From assembly GCF_030159595.1 (NCBI RefSeq), contig NZ_BSKJ01000008.1, positions 248,001 to 312,000 on the forward strand: 64,000 nucleotides of DNA, written 5' to 3'. The notes under the pieces were generated by a model. The model was not told where the DNA came from. It worked only from the letters and a program-made list of their open reading frames with translations, and made no database searches. This DNA comes from Pseudomonas putida. GTDB lineage: Bacteria; Pseudomonadota; Gammaproteobacteria; Pseudomonadales; Pseudomonadaceae. Positions within the stretch are counted from its first letter, which is position 1. Each line of letters begins with the position of its first letter. The position numbers and the translations under genes are program-made. Shown piece after piece: positions 1 through 7,456 of this stretch.

Positions 1-1862
1 AGTTGCGCGAGCAAGCGTCCGCTGGCTTCGCTGGCCGCAGGAAGCGGGCAGAACAGCAGCAAGGCGTGTTCACTGCCCGGTACTTCGGCATGCTGCCAAC
101 GGTGATTGGCCCCTGTGGGCAGGGGGCTTGGCAGTGAGCCGTGCCCTGGGCAGTGCTGCAATGCAGTACCCAGGGCGTTCAGGGCGGCATCGTCGAAGCC
201 TGCGGCCAGGCCGTGCCAGCGTGTTTGCTGCCACAGGCTTTCGAGTTGCTGTTGCTCCAGTGCGCAGGCAGGCACAGCTGGGGGCGGGGTGCCGAGTACC
301 GCGTCTGGCAGTTGCTTGAGCAAGGCCCTGATGGGGATCAGCGTCGGGGGCGGTGCTGTGCAAGGCAACCAGCATCTGGCCGGGGGGGTGAGCATCAACG
401 TCAAGGCCTGCTCCACTGCCCGCAGCACCGCTGCCGGTAGCCCGGCGCAGCGCAACTGCCAGTACTCCCCGGCAGCTGTGTATTGCAGTTGTACCGAGGC
501 GCGTTCACAGCGCTCCTGCAGTGGCGCGAGGGCCCGTTCGAGCACGCCCTGCAAACGCTGGCGTAAAGGTGAGGGGACGTGCCAGCGCAGGTAGAGCGCT
601 GCGTATTGGCGGGTGCCAGGCAACTGCTCACTGACCCGCAGTGCTGCTGGTAGAGGTTTTGCATTGGCATTGGGCAGATCAGCCATCAGCAAGGGGTCGG
701 CCAAGGGCATGTGCCATTGGCCATACACGCTGCATGGCAGGCCTTGCAGCACGGCTTGAAGGGCCTGCACACCGTGCGCATCCAACTTGGCGAATGGCTG
801 CCCCGTACTGTCACGGCGGGCCAGCTCAAGTGCACTGGCGCTGCGTTCGCGGCTGTGCTGCAGCAGGCCGAATTCGCGGTTCAGCAGCTCGAGGTCGGCC
901 TGGCGGATGAAGCTGAACCAGCCGTGCAACAGGGCGCTGGCTTCGTCTGGGCAGGCGTCGGCGCTGAGCTTAAGGTCGAGGTGCCACAGCAGCTGGCCGG
1001 CAAAGGCATACAGCGTTTCGGCCTTGAAACTTTGCAGCCAGCCACGCTCGCGAAGTGCGCCCAGCCAGGTACCCGGGCGGCTGTCGCCGAGGCAGGCGAT
1101 CAGCAGCTCCAGCGCTTGCTCGGCACCTGCCGGGAGGTATTCGTGAGTGAAGGCAAATGGTGTAGTCGTCGCCGACAATGGCGGCGGCTCCGTGTGCGGC
1201 ACATGCTTGCCTGTGGCGAACAGCTCCGCATGCTGCCGGCCAAGTTGCTCCAGCTCATCCAGCGGCTGCGGCCCGCACAGGCTCAAGACGATCTGGCCGC
1301 CCTGGTAGAAGCGTTGGTGGAAGCCCGTAAGTGCTTGCTGAAAGGCAGGGGCCCGCAGGGCCAGGGTGTATCGGTTGCCTGCATGAAATGCGCCCAGCGG
1401 ATGGCCTGGCGACACTGACTGCAACAAGGCGAATTGCCGCTGGGCCTGCGGGTTGCGTGACCAGGCAATGAACTCGGCGTGGATCACTTCACGCTCGCGG
1501 CGTTGGCGTTCGATGCCCAGATCCGGTTCGGCCAGCATCTGGCACAGGCGCTCGAGGCCCCCGGCCAAGGCGTTGGGCGGGACTTCAAAGAAAAAATCGG
1601 TGGTGCGTTCTCGGGTGCTGGCATTGACCTGGCCGCCCAAGGTCTGCACATAACGCATCAGGCCGTCGTCCAGCGCAAAGCGTGGGGTGCCGAGGAAGAA
1701 CAGGTGTTCGAGGAAGTGGGCCAGGCCCGGCCATTTACCTGGTGAATCGTGGCTGCCGGCGTGCACCCGCAGGGCGGCGGCCGAACGCTTCAGGCGTGGG
1801 GCGTGGCGCAGGGTCAGTTGCAGGCCATTGGCGAGGGTAAGGTGGCGGGTGGCGTCAGGCAT
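1..1862 (-). CDS. pqqF: PqqF-like zinc metallopeptidase (partial, C-terminus off the left edge)
   Basis: This is an M16 (insulinase/pitrilysin) family peptidase. PqqF, with its partner PqqG where present, degrades the PqqA precursor peptide during pyrroloquinoline quinone maturation. The frame is open from the ATG at 1862 to the window edge, giving about 620 residues. The pitrilysin zinc motif HXXEH-X76-E fits exactly: H49-F-L-E-H53, then E130. The family length is about 760 residues, so roughly 150 are missing. In P. putida the pqqABCDE genes lie next to pqqF and would be beyond the left edge. Seen: motif and frame. Known: family role. The specific assignment to PqqF rather than another M16 protein rests partly on the davAB neighbourhood. 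Confidence 0.85.
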   Translation of the reverse strand, partial: MPDATRHLTLANGLQLTLRHAPRLKRSAAALRVHAGSHDSPGKWPGLAHFLEHLFFLGTPRFALDDGLMRYVQTLGGQVNASTRERTTDFFFEVPPNALAGGLERLCQMLAEPDLGIERQRREREVIHAEFIAWSRNPQAQRQFALLQSVSPGHPLGAFHAGNRYTLALRAPAFQQALTGFHQRFYQGGQIVLSLCGPQPLDELEQLGRQHAELFATGKHVPHTEPPPLSATTTPFAFTHEYLPAGAEQALELLIACLGDSRPGTWLGALRERGWLQSFKAETLYAFAGQLLWHLDLKLSADACPDEASALLHGWFSFIRQADLELLNREFGLLQHSRERSASALELARRDSTGQPFAKLDAHGVQALQAVLQGLPCSVYGQWHMPLADPLLMADLPNANAKPLPAALRVSEQLPGTRQYAALYLRWHVPSPLRQRLQGVLERALAPLQERCERASVQLQYTAAGEYWQLRCAGLPAAVLRAVEQALTLMLTPPARCWLPCTAPPPTLIPIRALLKQLPDAVLGTPPPAVPACALEQQQLESLWQQTRWHGLAAGFDDAALNALGTALQHCPGHGSLPSPLPTGANHRWQHAEVPGSEHALLLFCPLPAASEASGRLLAQ

Positions 1863-1918
1863 GGGGGCTCCGGTTGCTGCTGTCCATGCTAACCCATTTG
1901 TTTGCAGGCCCGGCGATT

Positions 1919-1935
1919 GGGCCGCACCGCGGCCC
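1919..1935 (-). terminator. GC hairpin after davA (weak terminator candidate)
   Basis: A perfect 7-bp stem (GGGCCGC at 1919-1925, GCGGCCC at 1929-1935) with a 3-nt loop starts a few bases after the davA stop. It lacks a U tract, so it may be an mRNA-stabilising hairpin or part of the pqqF leader rather than a true intrinsic terminator. Confidence 0.4.
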
Positions 1936-1938
1936 CTG

Positions 1939-2733
1939 TCAGCGGTTACGCAGATGCAGCTCCGGGCGCAGATCTGTCAGGTAAGGAAATGCCATCCGCC
2001 CATTCACCACTTGCTCATGCTCCAGCTCGGCCAGCAACAGGCATTCATCCCGCCCGCCCATGGCCAACACACTACCATCCGGGCCAATGATGCTGCTCTG
2101 ACCGCAATACTGGATCTCGTCTTCCGCGCCGCAGTAATTGGCGTACACCAGGTAGCACTGGTTCTCCTGCGCCCGTGCCCTGACGGTCACCTGGCAGATG
2201 AAGTCATACGGCGCCATGTTCGCCGTCGGCACCAGGATCAGCTCAGCACCCTCCAACGCCAGGCGCCGGGCGTTCTCCGGGAACTCGATGTCGTAGCAGA
2301 TCAGCAGGCCGACTTTCCAGCCTTCAAGCTCTACCACCGGAAAGTGGTCCGGGCCTGCGCTGAACATCGAACGGTCCAGTTCACCGAACAGGTGGGTCTT
2401 GCGGTAGTTGCACAGGCTGCGGCCATGCGCATCGATCAACTGCACGCTGTTGTAGATCGCGCCATCGTCTGCCCGCTCCGGGTAGCCATAGACAATGGCG
2501 ATGCGGTGCGTCTGGGCGATTTCCACCACTTCCATGGCCGCCAGGCCATCGTCGGCCTCGGCCAGGCGCTCGACCTGGGGCAGGCCGATGTTGTAGCCGG
2601 TCAGGAACATCTCCGGGCACACCAGCAACTGTGCGCCGCGCTCGGCTGCCAACTGCGCCTGCTGGCGCAGCCGTTGCAAGTTGCCGGGCACGTCCAGTGG
2701 CTTGGGTATGCCCTGGAACAGAGCGATGCGCAT
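1939..2733 (-). CDS. davA: 5-aminovaleramide amidase (DavA), nitrilase superfamily
   Basis: DavA hydrolyses 5-aminovaleramide to 5-aminovalerate, the second step of the lysine monooxygenase (aminovalerate) pathway in pseudomonads. The 264-residue protein is a single carbon-nitrogen hydrolase domain with the expected catalytic triad: E41 in the CPEMF motif, K112 in NYRKTHLFGE, and C146 in GLLICYDIEFPE. The start is ATG at 2733. It lies 14 nt downstream of davB on the same strand, so the two are almost certainly co-transcribed. A generic omega-amidase or deaminated glutathione amidase would look similar; adjacency to davB is what settles the name. Confidence 0.9.
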   Translation of the reverse strand: MRIALFQGIPKPLDVPGNLQRLRQQAQLAAERGAQLLVCPEMFLTGYNIGLPQVERLAEADDGLAAMEVVEIAQTHRIAIVYGYPERADDGAIYNSVQLIDAHGRSLCNYRKTHLFGELDRSMFSAGPDHFPVVELEGWKVGLLICYDIEFPENARRLALEGAELILVPTANMAPYDFICQVTVRARAQENQCYLVYANYCGAEDEIQYCGQSSIIGPDGSVLAMGGRDECLLLAELEHEQVVNGRMAFPYLTDLRPELHLRNR

Positions 2734-2747
2734 GACGCCTCCTTGAT

Positions 2748-4430
2748 TCAGTCTGCCAGGGCAATCGGGCCGATTTCATCGAACACATCGCCCGGGCCGG
2801 GGTTGTCCGGGTGGGTGTGGCCACCGAAGTGGTTCATGATACCCCACACCGCATTCAGCGATGTTTGCACCGCGCCCTCCACCCAGGCGGGTGTCCACGA
2901 TACATCGTCACCGGCGATGAACATGCCGCGCTGCTCGGCGGGCATGTCCTGCTGCATGAAGTGTGCATACATGCGCTGGTTGTAGCGGTAGTGGCCCGGC
3001 AGTGCGCCCTTGAAGGCGCCAAGGAAGTGCGGATCGGCCTCCCAGGAAATGGTGATCGGGTCGCCGATGATATGCCCGGCGATATCGGTTTTCGGGTAAA
3101 TCTTCTTCAGCGCATCCAGGGCCAGCTGCACGCGCTTTTCTACCGGATGCGGCAGCATTTTCAGCGCATCGCTCATCCACGCATAGGACAGGCAGATCAC
3201 CCCCGGCTTGTCGTCGCCGTTGTCGAACAGGTAGGTGCCGCGGGTGAGGCGGTCGGTGAGGGTCATGCTCATCAGGTCACGACCGGTTTCCGGGTCCTTG
3301 TCCTTCCAGAATGGCCGGTCGACCATGACGAACGTCTTCGACGACTGCATGTAGCGGGTGCGGTCCAGGGCCATCCACATCTTTTGCGAGAACAGTGATT
3401 CCTCACAGTCGATCTGGGTGGTCAGCAGCCAGGTCTGGCAGGTGGCGAGCACGGCGCTGTAGTGACGGGTGTCGCCCCAGCTGTCGGTGACTGCCAGACG
3501 GCCATCGGCAGCACGGGCAATACGCTTCACCCCGGTGCGCGGCGCGCCGCCATGCAGGCCGCTCAGGCTGGTGCCCTCCGGCCAGTGGGCGCAGCGCTCC
3601 GGCACATGGCGCCAGATACCTTGCGGCACCTGCTCCACACCACCGACGACCAGGTGTTGGTGGTCGTCGCAGTTGGTCATCACCACGCGGAAGATTTCCA
3701 GCATCGAGTTGGGGAAATCCGAGTCCCAGCCGCCGGTACCGAAGCCGACCTGGCCGAACACTTCACGGTGCTGGAAGCTCAGTTTGGCGAACGAGCGCGA
3801 AGTGGCGACGAAGTCGTAGAAGGTGCGGTCGTCCCACAGCGGTACCAGCTTGTTCCACAGTTCTTTCAGGCGCGGCACGTCGCGATCGCGGATGGCTTGC
3901 TGGATGTCCGCGAACTGGGCGCCGCTTTCCAGTGCGTCGGCCCAGGCGTCGGCCACTTCGTGGAACAACTTGGGCAGGTCGCTGGTTTTTTCGGCGTAGT
4001 AGGTCTGGCCTTCCAGGTCGATCACCGTGCTGCCCGAGGCCGGGGTCAGCGGGTTGGGGAAGGGCTTGGTCTCCAGGCCCAGCTTGTCCACATAGTGGTA
4101 GAAGGCGGTGGACGACACTGGGAAGCGCATACCGCCAAGCTCCGCGATGATCCCGTCGGTGCCATTGAAGGCCTGTGAACGCAGCCGGCCACCCAGCTTG
4201 GAGGCCTCGTACACCACCGGCTTCAAGCCCAGCTTCATCAGCTCGTAAGCCGCCACCAGGCCGGCGATACCGGCACCCACGATGGCCACTTCTTCACCCT
4301 GGCGCTCAGCCGGGATGCTGCCCAGACCTGCGGGGTGCTCCAGCCAGTCGTCGAAGGCGAAAGGGAAGTCAGGGCCGAAGATGGTGATGGGCTTTTTGCC
4401 GTCGGCGGGGTGGCGGTTTTTCTTGTTCAT
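2748..4430 (-). CDS. davB: L-lysine 2-monooxygenase (DavB), flavin amine oxidase family
   Basis: DavB is an FAD-dependent oxygenase that decarboxylates L-lysine to 5-aminovaleramide. The 560-residue protein has an N-terminal dinucleotide-binding fold with GAGIAG at residues 52-57, the ribose-binding acidic residue E75, and the following GGRLRS motif at 80-85. A C-terminal FAD motif near the end (MFIAGDDVSWTPAWVEGAVQT region) is also present. Length and fold match the lysine/tryptophan 2-monooxygenase group; an automatic annotation might call it tryptophan 2-monooxygenase. Pairing with the DavA-type amidase and the P. putida context favour lysine as the substrate. It heads the davBA operon. 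Confidence 0.9.
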   Translation of the reverse strand: MNKKNRHPADGKKPITIFGPDFPFAFDDWLEHPAGLGSIPAERQGEEVAIVGAGIAGLVAAYELMKLGLKPVVYEASKLGGRLRSQAFNGTDGIIAELGGMRFPVSSTAFYHYVDKLGLETKPFPNPLTPASGSTVIDLEGQTYYAEKTSDLPKLFHEVADAWADALESGAQFADIQQAIRDRDVPRLKELWNKLVPLWDDRTFYDFVATSRSFAKLSFQHREVFGQVGFGTGGWDSDFPNSMLEIFRVVMTNCDDHQHLVVGGVEQVPQGIWRHVPERCAHWPEGTSLSGLHGGAPRTGVKRIARAADGRLAVTDSWGDTRHYSAVLATCQTWLLTTQIDCEESLFSQKMWMALDRTRYMQSSKTFVMVDRPFWKDKDPETGRDLMSMTLTDRLTRGTYLFDNGDDKPGVICLSYAWMSDALKMLPHPVEKRVQLALDALKKIYPKTDIAGHIIGDPITISWEADPHFLGAFKGALPGHYRYNQRMYAHFMQQDMPAEQRGMFIAGDDVSWTPAWVEGAVQTSLNAVWGIMNHFGGHTHPDNPGPGDVFDEIGPIALAD

Positions 4431-4472
4431 GAAGTGACCTTGCCAGAGGGGCTGCGCGGGTGGCGGAGCCTG

Positions 4473-4478
4473 AGTATA
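4473..4478 (-). promoter_or_regulatory. Possible -10 element for davBA
   Basis: Read on the minus strand this is TATACT, about 43 nt before the davB ATG. No good -35 is spaced 16-18 nt upstream, so transcription may need an activator. Candidate only. Confidence 0.3.
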
Positions 4479-4625
4479 GGAGATGGCTGGAGGTCATTTT
4501 AGGGGGTGGGGTGTTCGTTAATAAGATGCATATTGATGTCTGAATGTATGTTGTTTCGTCAAAGTGAGCTTATTCATGAACATTTAGACGGTGCAGGCAA
4601 ATGAGCAATTCAGGAGCTGCGCCGG

Positions 4626-4705
4626 CCCCTGTGGGAGCGGGTTCACCCGCGAATGCGTCGGTCGATTCTCCACAGCATTCGCGGGTGAACCCGCTCCTAC
4701 AGGGG
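4626..4705. repeat. REP inverted pair (gggtgaacccgc type)
   Basis: Two oppositely oriented copies of the putida REP unit, at 4626-4656 and 4675-4705, are complementary over about 30 nt with one mismatch in the 'ctcc(t/c)acagg' part. They lie upstream of davB, in the long gap before the DUF3077-like gene. No RAYT transposase is in the window. Confidence 0.85.
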
Positions 4706-4810
4706 ACAGTGCTGCCCTTGCGATGCGGGTGATCAGACACTTCCTACACCCATGGCTTGAAATAAAGAATTACCCTACACCCGCTATCGCCTTGGTCTGG
4801 CAGCGTGGGA

Positions 4811-4964
4811 AACGCTTCAGCGTTAACTTCACGGAGTCGCCGTTTTTCGGGCGATTGGGTGTGAGAACCCATCCTCCAACTTCGCACCAAGGCTTATGTC
4901 ATGGCAGCCGTGCGCGGGCAGGCTTTCGCCTGGCCGGATTTCCAAGTTGGCCGGTTTCTCACCC
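4811..4964 (+). other. Nested stem structure upstream of a small unknown gene (putative structured RNA)
   Basis: This part of the 610-nt gap between davB and the next gene contains several complementary segments in an RNA-like nested order. Hairpin 1: AACGC 4811-4815 with GCGTT 4820-4824. Hairpin 2: GTCGCC 4836-4841 with GGCGAT 4850-4855. Long-range stem: GGG(T)GTGAGAACC 4857-4869 with GG(T)TTCTCACCCC 4953-4965, about 12 pairs with two bulges. Inside it, CCAACTT near 4876 pairs with AAGTTGG near 4944. Innermost is CAGGC 4919-4923 with GCCTG 4928-4932. No matching known riboswitch is recognised. Function is unknown; 5' leader of the following gene or a separate RNA are both possible. Confidence 0.5.
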
Positions 4965-5040
4965 CGTGCATGGCTACCACCTATTCCTGTGAGAAGGTTT
5001 TGGTAGGCGGTTTCCACAATCTCAATTTGGAAATTGCATC

Positions 5041-5331
5041 ATGAAGCCGACTGATTCTGACCAAGCTGGAAAACTGCAATCCACCGCTGAAAATGCCTTT
5101 TGCAACTGCGAATCCAGCCACCCGCCGTTATTCGCCATCCGCCCCGGGATCGACGCCGCAGACGCCCTGGTCCACGCCTGCCTATTGGCCCGAGGCCTTA
5201 ACCAGATCGCCACTGACTACGCCCAACACCACGCCCCCGAGCGCAGCCGTGACATCGTCTGGTCGATGCAGCATTCTGCCGAGAGCCTTTCGGCGATTCT
5301 GGAGGGACTGCTTGACGGGCAGGAGGTCTGA
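5041..5331 (+). CDS. Small DUF3077/DUF6124-like protein of unknown function
   Basis: The 96-residue protein has a short variable N-terminus, then a conserved-looking core from 'LFAIRPGIDAADALVHA' to the end that is mostly helical and without a signal peptide or membrane segment. It resembles the small proteins of about 100 residues labelled DUF3077 or DUF6124, which are multiplied in Pseudomonas genomes and have no known role. The ATG at 5041 has a GGAAA sequence 8 nt upstream. It is preceded by the structured region at 4811-4964 and runs toward the Lrp-type regulator on the other strand, with only 4 nt between the stops. The family label is from memory of the motif and is not certain. Confidence 0.6.
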   Translation: MKPTDSDQAGKLQSTAENAFCNCESSHPPLFAIRPGIDAADALVHACLLARGLNQIATDYAQHHAPERSRDIVWSMQHSAESLSAILEGLLDGQEV

Positions 5332-5335
5332 CTGA

Positions 5336-5797
5336 TCAGAGCGGTTGCCCGCGATCCACCTTGCTGCTGAGAATGATCGACGTGGTGGTCTTCTCCACCC
5401 CGTCGACACTGCCGATCTGGTCGAGCAACTGGTCCAGCTGTTCGGGTGAATCCGCAAGCAGCCAGGCCACATAGTCGAACTCGCCGCTCACTGCACACAG
5501 CTGCTGGACTTGGCCCATGGCACTCAGGCGCCGCACCACTTCCTTGCCGGAGCGCGGCTGCACCTTGATCCCCACATACGCCTGCAGCCCGCCACCCAGC
5601 ACCCGCTGGCCCAGGCGCACGCCATAACCGGAGATGACCTTGTTCTTCTCCAGCCGCTCCAGGCGCGAGTTGACCGTGGTACGGGCGATGCCCAGCAGGC
5701 GGGCGAGGGTGGCGACGCTTTCGCGGGCGTTGATCTGCAGCAGGGCGATCAGCTGGCGATCGATTTCATCCAGCGTGATGGAGCGGGAATCCGACAT
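5336..5797 (-). CDS. Lrp/AsnC family transcriptional regulator
   Basis: The 153-residue protein has the two-domain Lrp layout. The N-terminal winged helix includes IDRQLIALLQINARESVATLARLLG followed by the recognition region ARTTVNSRLERLEKNKVISGYG. The C-terminal RAM/AsnC ligand domain contains 'VSGEFDYVAWLLADSPEQLDQLL'. Such proteins respond to amino acids. Its position two genes from davBA makes lysine or a lysine catabolite an attractive effector, but nothing in the sequence shows that. It is divergent from the acetyltransferase gene, sharing a 135-nt region with the candidate promoter at 5823-5852. Confidence 0.88.
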   Translation of the reverse strand: MSDSRSITLDEIDRQLIALLQINARESVATLARLLGIARTTVNSRLERLEKNKVISGYGVRLGQRVLGGGLQAYVGIKVQPRSGKEVVRRLSAMGQVQQLCAVSGEFDYVAWLLADSPEQLDQLLDQIGSVDGVEKTTTSIILSSKVDRGQPL

Positions 5798-5822
5798 GGC
5801 GAGTCTCTTCGGTTGGCCCGCT

Positions 5823-5852
5823 AGCCTAGCGAGCGAGTGCCAATCAGGGCAA
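5823..5852 (-). promoter_or_regulatory. Candidate promoter and palindrome for the Lrp-type gene
   Basis: On the minus strand TTGCCC (5847-5852) and TAGGCT (5823-5828) are 18 nt apart and lie 26 nt before the start codon. The -10 overlaps a perfect 6-1-6 inverted repeat, CGCTAG-C-CTAGCG (5819-5831), which could be an autoregulatory operator. Confidence 0.45.
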
Positions 5853-5932
5853 GACCGCTTCTACAGCGACCGCGCTGGCCTGAAGGCTGAGCCTTCGGCA
5901 TGATGAAACGCTAGTCCAACGAGAACCTGAGC

Positions 5933-6487
5933 GTGAACCTCGACAACCTGCTCGAATGCTGGCGACTGGAAGTCTCCAACAAGAAAGGGCCAGGACGCCG
6001 CATCAGTCTGCTGTTCAACGTGCTGCGCCGCGCACGCAAGGACAACAAACTGCGCTTTCTCTTTGCCTACCGTCTGGCCCAATACCTTGATGCTCGCGGC
6101 GGCCTGGCCCGGCGTCACGCCCGGCGCATGCAGCAGCGGCTCAACCTCAAGTATGCGGTGGACATCGACATTGGCGCACAAATCGCGCCCGGCCTGCGCA
6201 TTGCTCACCTACCGGGGGTGGTGATTACTCGGCATGTCAGCATCGGGCGAAACTTCTTCATTCGGCAGAGCTGCTCGATCGGTATCAAGACCCTTGGATT
6301 GCAAGAGTATGCGCTGCGCATTGGTGAGAACGTCAGCATGGGTGCGAGCAGCTGCATCGTTGCCGATCGCATCGACATTGGCGATGACGTCGTGATCGGC
6401 GCGATGTCGCTGGTTACGCGGGATATCCCTGCTGGGATGGTTTTCTACAACCAGAGGCAGGTCGAGATGCGGCATATAGGGGAGTAA
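5933..6487 (+). CDS. Serine acetyltransferase-like hexapeptide-repeat protein
   Basis: The 184-residue protein has a basic, helical N-terminus (to about residue 75) followed by a left-handed beta-helix acyltransferase domain with isoleucine/valine-spaced hexapeptides, for example 'DIDIGAQIAPGLRIAHLPGV' and 'IGDDVVIGAMSLVTRDIPAG'. This resembles the CysE-like serine acetyltransferases and the surface-polysaccharide acetyltransferases that share the fold. It lacks the full N-terminal helical domain of housekeeping CysE (about 260-270 residues), so its acceptor substrate is not determined. The start is GTG at 5933; the Shine-Dalgarno sequence is weak. It stands alone, divergent from the Lrp-type regulator. 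Confidence 0.7.
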   Translation: MNLDNLLECWRLEVSNKKGPGRRISLLFNVLRRARKDNKLRFLFAYRLAQYLDARGGLARRHARRMQQRLNLKYAVDIDIGAQIAPGLRIAHLPGVVITRHVSIGRNFFIRQSCSIGIKTLGLQEYALRIGENVSMGASSCIVADRIDIGDDVVIGAMSLVTRDIPAGMVFYNQRQVEMRHIGE

Positions 6488-6571
6488 TGTGAGGAGTTAC
6501 ATTTTTGGGGCTGTGAGCGGATAGCTCGGATGCTACTGTCTGGTGCAACCATTGCACTGTATGATCAGCCT

Positions 6572-6814
6572 ATGCCCACGATCCATCGATTGTCCAATTG
6601 CGTAATCTGCCTGTATGCAAATGATCATCTACCTCCGCATTTCCATCTGCGATTCAGTGATGGTCGACAGGCACTGATCGCGATCGATGGCCTGACTCAG
6701 TTGGCCGGTTTCGGTAATTCGCGGGTGTCCCTGCGCGAGATGAGTGAAGCGCTTGAATGGGCTTCTGAGAACAGGGCTCGACTGCTAGCAGTGTGGGAGG
6801 AGCTGAATCCATGA
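6572..6814 (+). CDS. DUF4160 domain protein, first gene of a two-gene accessory module
   Basis: The 80-residue protein begins at ATG 6572 (MPTIHRLSNCVICLYANDH). It carries the DUF4160 hallmark 'DHLPPHFHLRFSDG', with closely spaced histidines, and ends in a short helix with 'EWASENRARLLAVWEELNP'. DUF4160 proteins are often encoded directly before DUF2442 proteins and the pair is sometimes suspected to be toxin-antitoxin-like; no activity is established to my knowledge. The next gene overlaps its stop by 4 nt (ATGA), so translation is likely coupled. The sequence is less GC-rich than its neighbours, consistent with later acquisition. Confidence 0.78.
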   Translation: MPTIHRLSNCVICLYANDHLPPHFHLRFSDGRQALIAIDGLTQLAGFGNSRVSLREMSEALEWASENRARLLAVWEELNP

Positions 6815-7341
6815 CCAACAAACATTTCCTACTGACCGAGGTGGCGGTGGTGGCCCCTGGGTCTTTGCTGCTGACCTTCGCGGACGGGCAGCAATTCACT
6901 GTGGCTTTGGATGAAATCATCCTGAAACACGCGTCTTTGGCCCCTCTTGCCGACCCTAAGGTATTCGCAACCGCTGCAATGGGTGAGTGGAAAGACACGG
7001 TCATCTGGGCAGGTGACGACAATCTTGAGCTTGCTGCCGACAACCTGCGCGCACGAGCACTCGAACAGGCAGGGGAGTGTTCGCATGAGCTCATCTGGAA
7101 CTGGATGGCCAAGCATGGGTTGACGTTAGATCGCGCAGCTCAGGAGCTGGGCTTGAGCAGGCGCATGCTGGCTTACTATCGTAGCGGCGAGAAACCTGTG
7201 CCTAGGACAGTCGCTTTAGCGATGAAGGGATGGGAAGCACTGCGGATGGCTGATGAGGCAAGCGCGGCGGCTGGGCATGCCTCGAAGAAACGGACGTCAT
7301 GCTTTGAAAGGACAACAGGCATAAAAAAAGCCGCGCATTAG
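6811..7341 (+). CDS. DUF2442 protein with C-terminal helix-turn-helix, second gene of the accessory module
   Basis: The 176-residue protein begins at ATG 6811, overlapping the DUF4160 stop. Residues about 1-75 fit DUF2442 ('LLLTFADGQQFTVALDEIILKHASL'). Residues about 95-140 form a Cro/XRE-like helix-turn-helix ('GLTLDRAAQELGLSRRMLAYYRSGE'), so it could bind DNA and autoregulate the pair like an antitoxin. The last residues (IKKAAH) are encoded inside the terminator hairpin of the neighbouring tRNA gene, so the native C-terminus was perhaps replaced on insertion. Function is unproven. Confidence 0.75.
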   Translation: MTNKHFLLTEVAVVAPGSLLLTFADGQQFTVALDEIILKHASLAPLADPKVFATAAMGEWKDTVIWAGDDNLELAADNLRARALEQAGECSHELIWNWMAKHGLTLDRAAQELGLSRRMLAYYRSGEKPVPRTVALAMKGWEALRMADEASAAAGHASKKRTSCFERTTGIKKAAH

Positions 7342-7350
7342 CGCGGCTTT
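7323..7350 (-). terminator. Intrinsic terminator of the tRNA gene
   Basis: GCCGCGC and GCGCGGC are separated by a 4-nt loop. On the minus strand the stem is followed by a run of seven U. It lies 9 nt beyond the tRNA CCA end and overlaps the last codons of the convergent DUF2442 gene. Confidence 0.85.
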
Positions 7351-7358
7351 GTCGTATC

Positions 7359-7435
7359 TGGTGGGCCCACACGGACTCGAACCGTGGACCAAAGGATTAT
7401 GAGTCCTCTGCTCTAACCGACTGAGCTATAGGCCC
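7359..7435 (-). tRNA. tRNA with CAU anticodon, probably tRNA-Ile2 (lysidine-type)
   Basis: The 77-nt gene, read on the minus strand, folds as a standard cloverleaf with encoded CCA. The anticodon loop is CTCATAA (CAU). The acceptor stem begins GGGCCTA and carries C4-G69 and C5-G68, the pairs recognised by the lysidine synthetase TilS, as in E. coli tRNA-Ile2; elongator tRNA-Met has U4-A69 and A5-U68 there. I therefore prefer Ile(AUA) over Met. Annotation pipelines may call it tRNA-Met. It lies directly downstream of rmcA, with only 16 nt between them. Confidence 0.85.
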
Positions 7436-7450
7436 TCAGTAAGTGGCCGG

Positions 7451-7456
7451 ATTATA
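7451..7456 (-). promoter_or_regulatory. -10 element for the tRNA gene
   Basis: On the minus strand this is a perfect TATAAT 15 nt before the tRNA 5' end, overlapping the rmcA stop codon. The -35 (TGGCAC at 17-nt spacing) is poor. Confidence 0.5.

Noticed and set aside
4591..4992. 133-codon frame through the davB upstream region
   Set aside because: It reads through the REP pair and the structured region and has no family resemblance.
7359..7435. Calling the tRNA elongator tRNA-Met
   Set aside because: The acceptor stem carries C4-G69 and C5-G68, as in tRNA-Ile2 substrates of TilS, rather than the tRNA-Met pairs. Not absolutely excluded.
5700..7435. A tRNA-derived attachment site duplicate for an island
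   Set aside because: I looked for a second copy of the tRNA 3' end upstream of the DUF4160/DUF2442 genes and saw none; no integrase is present either.
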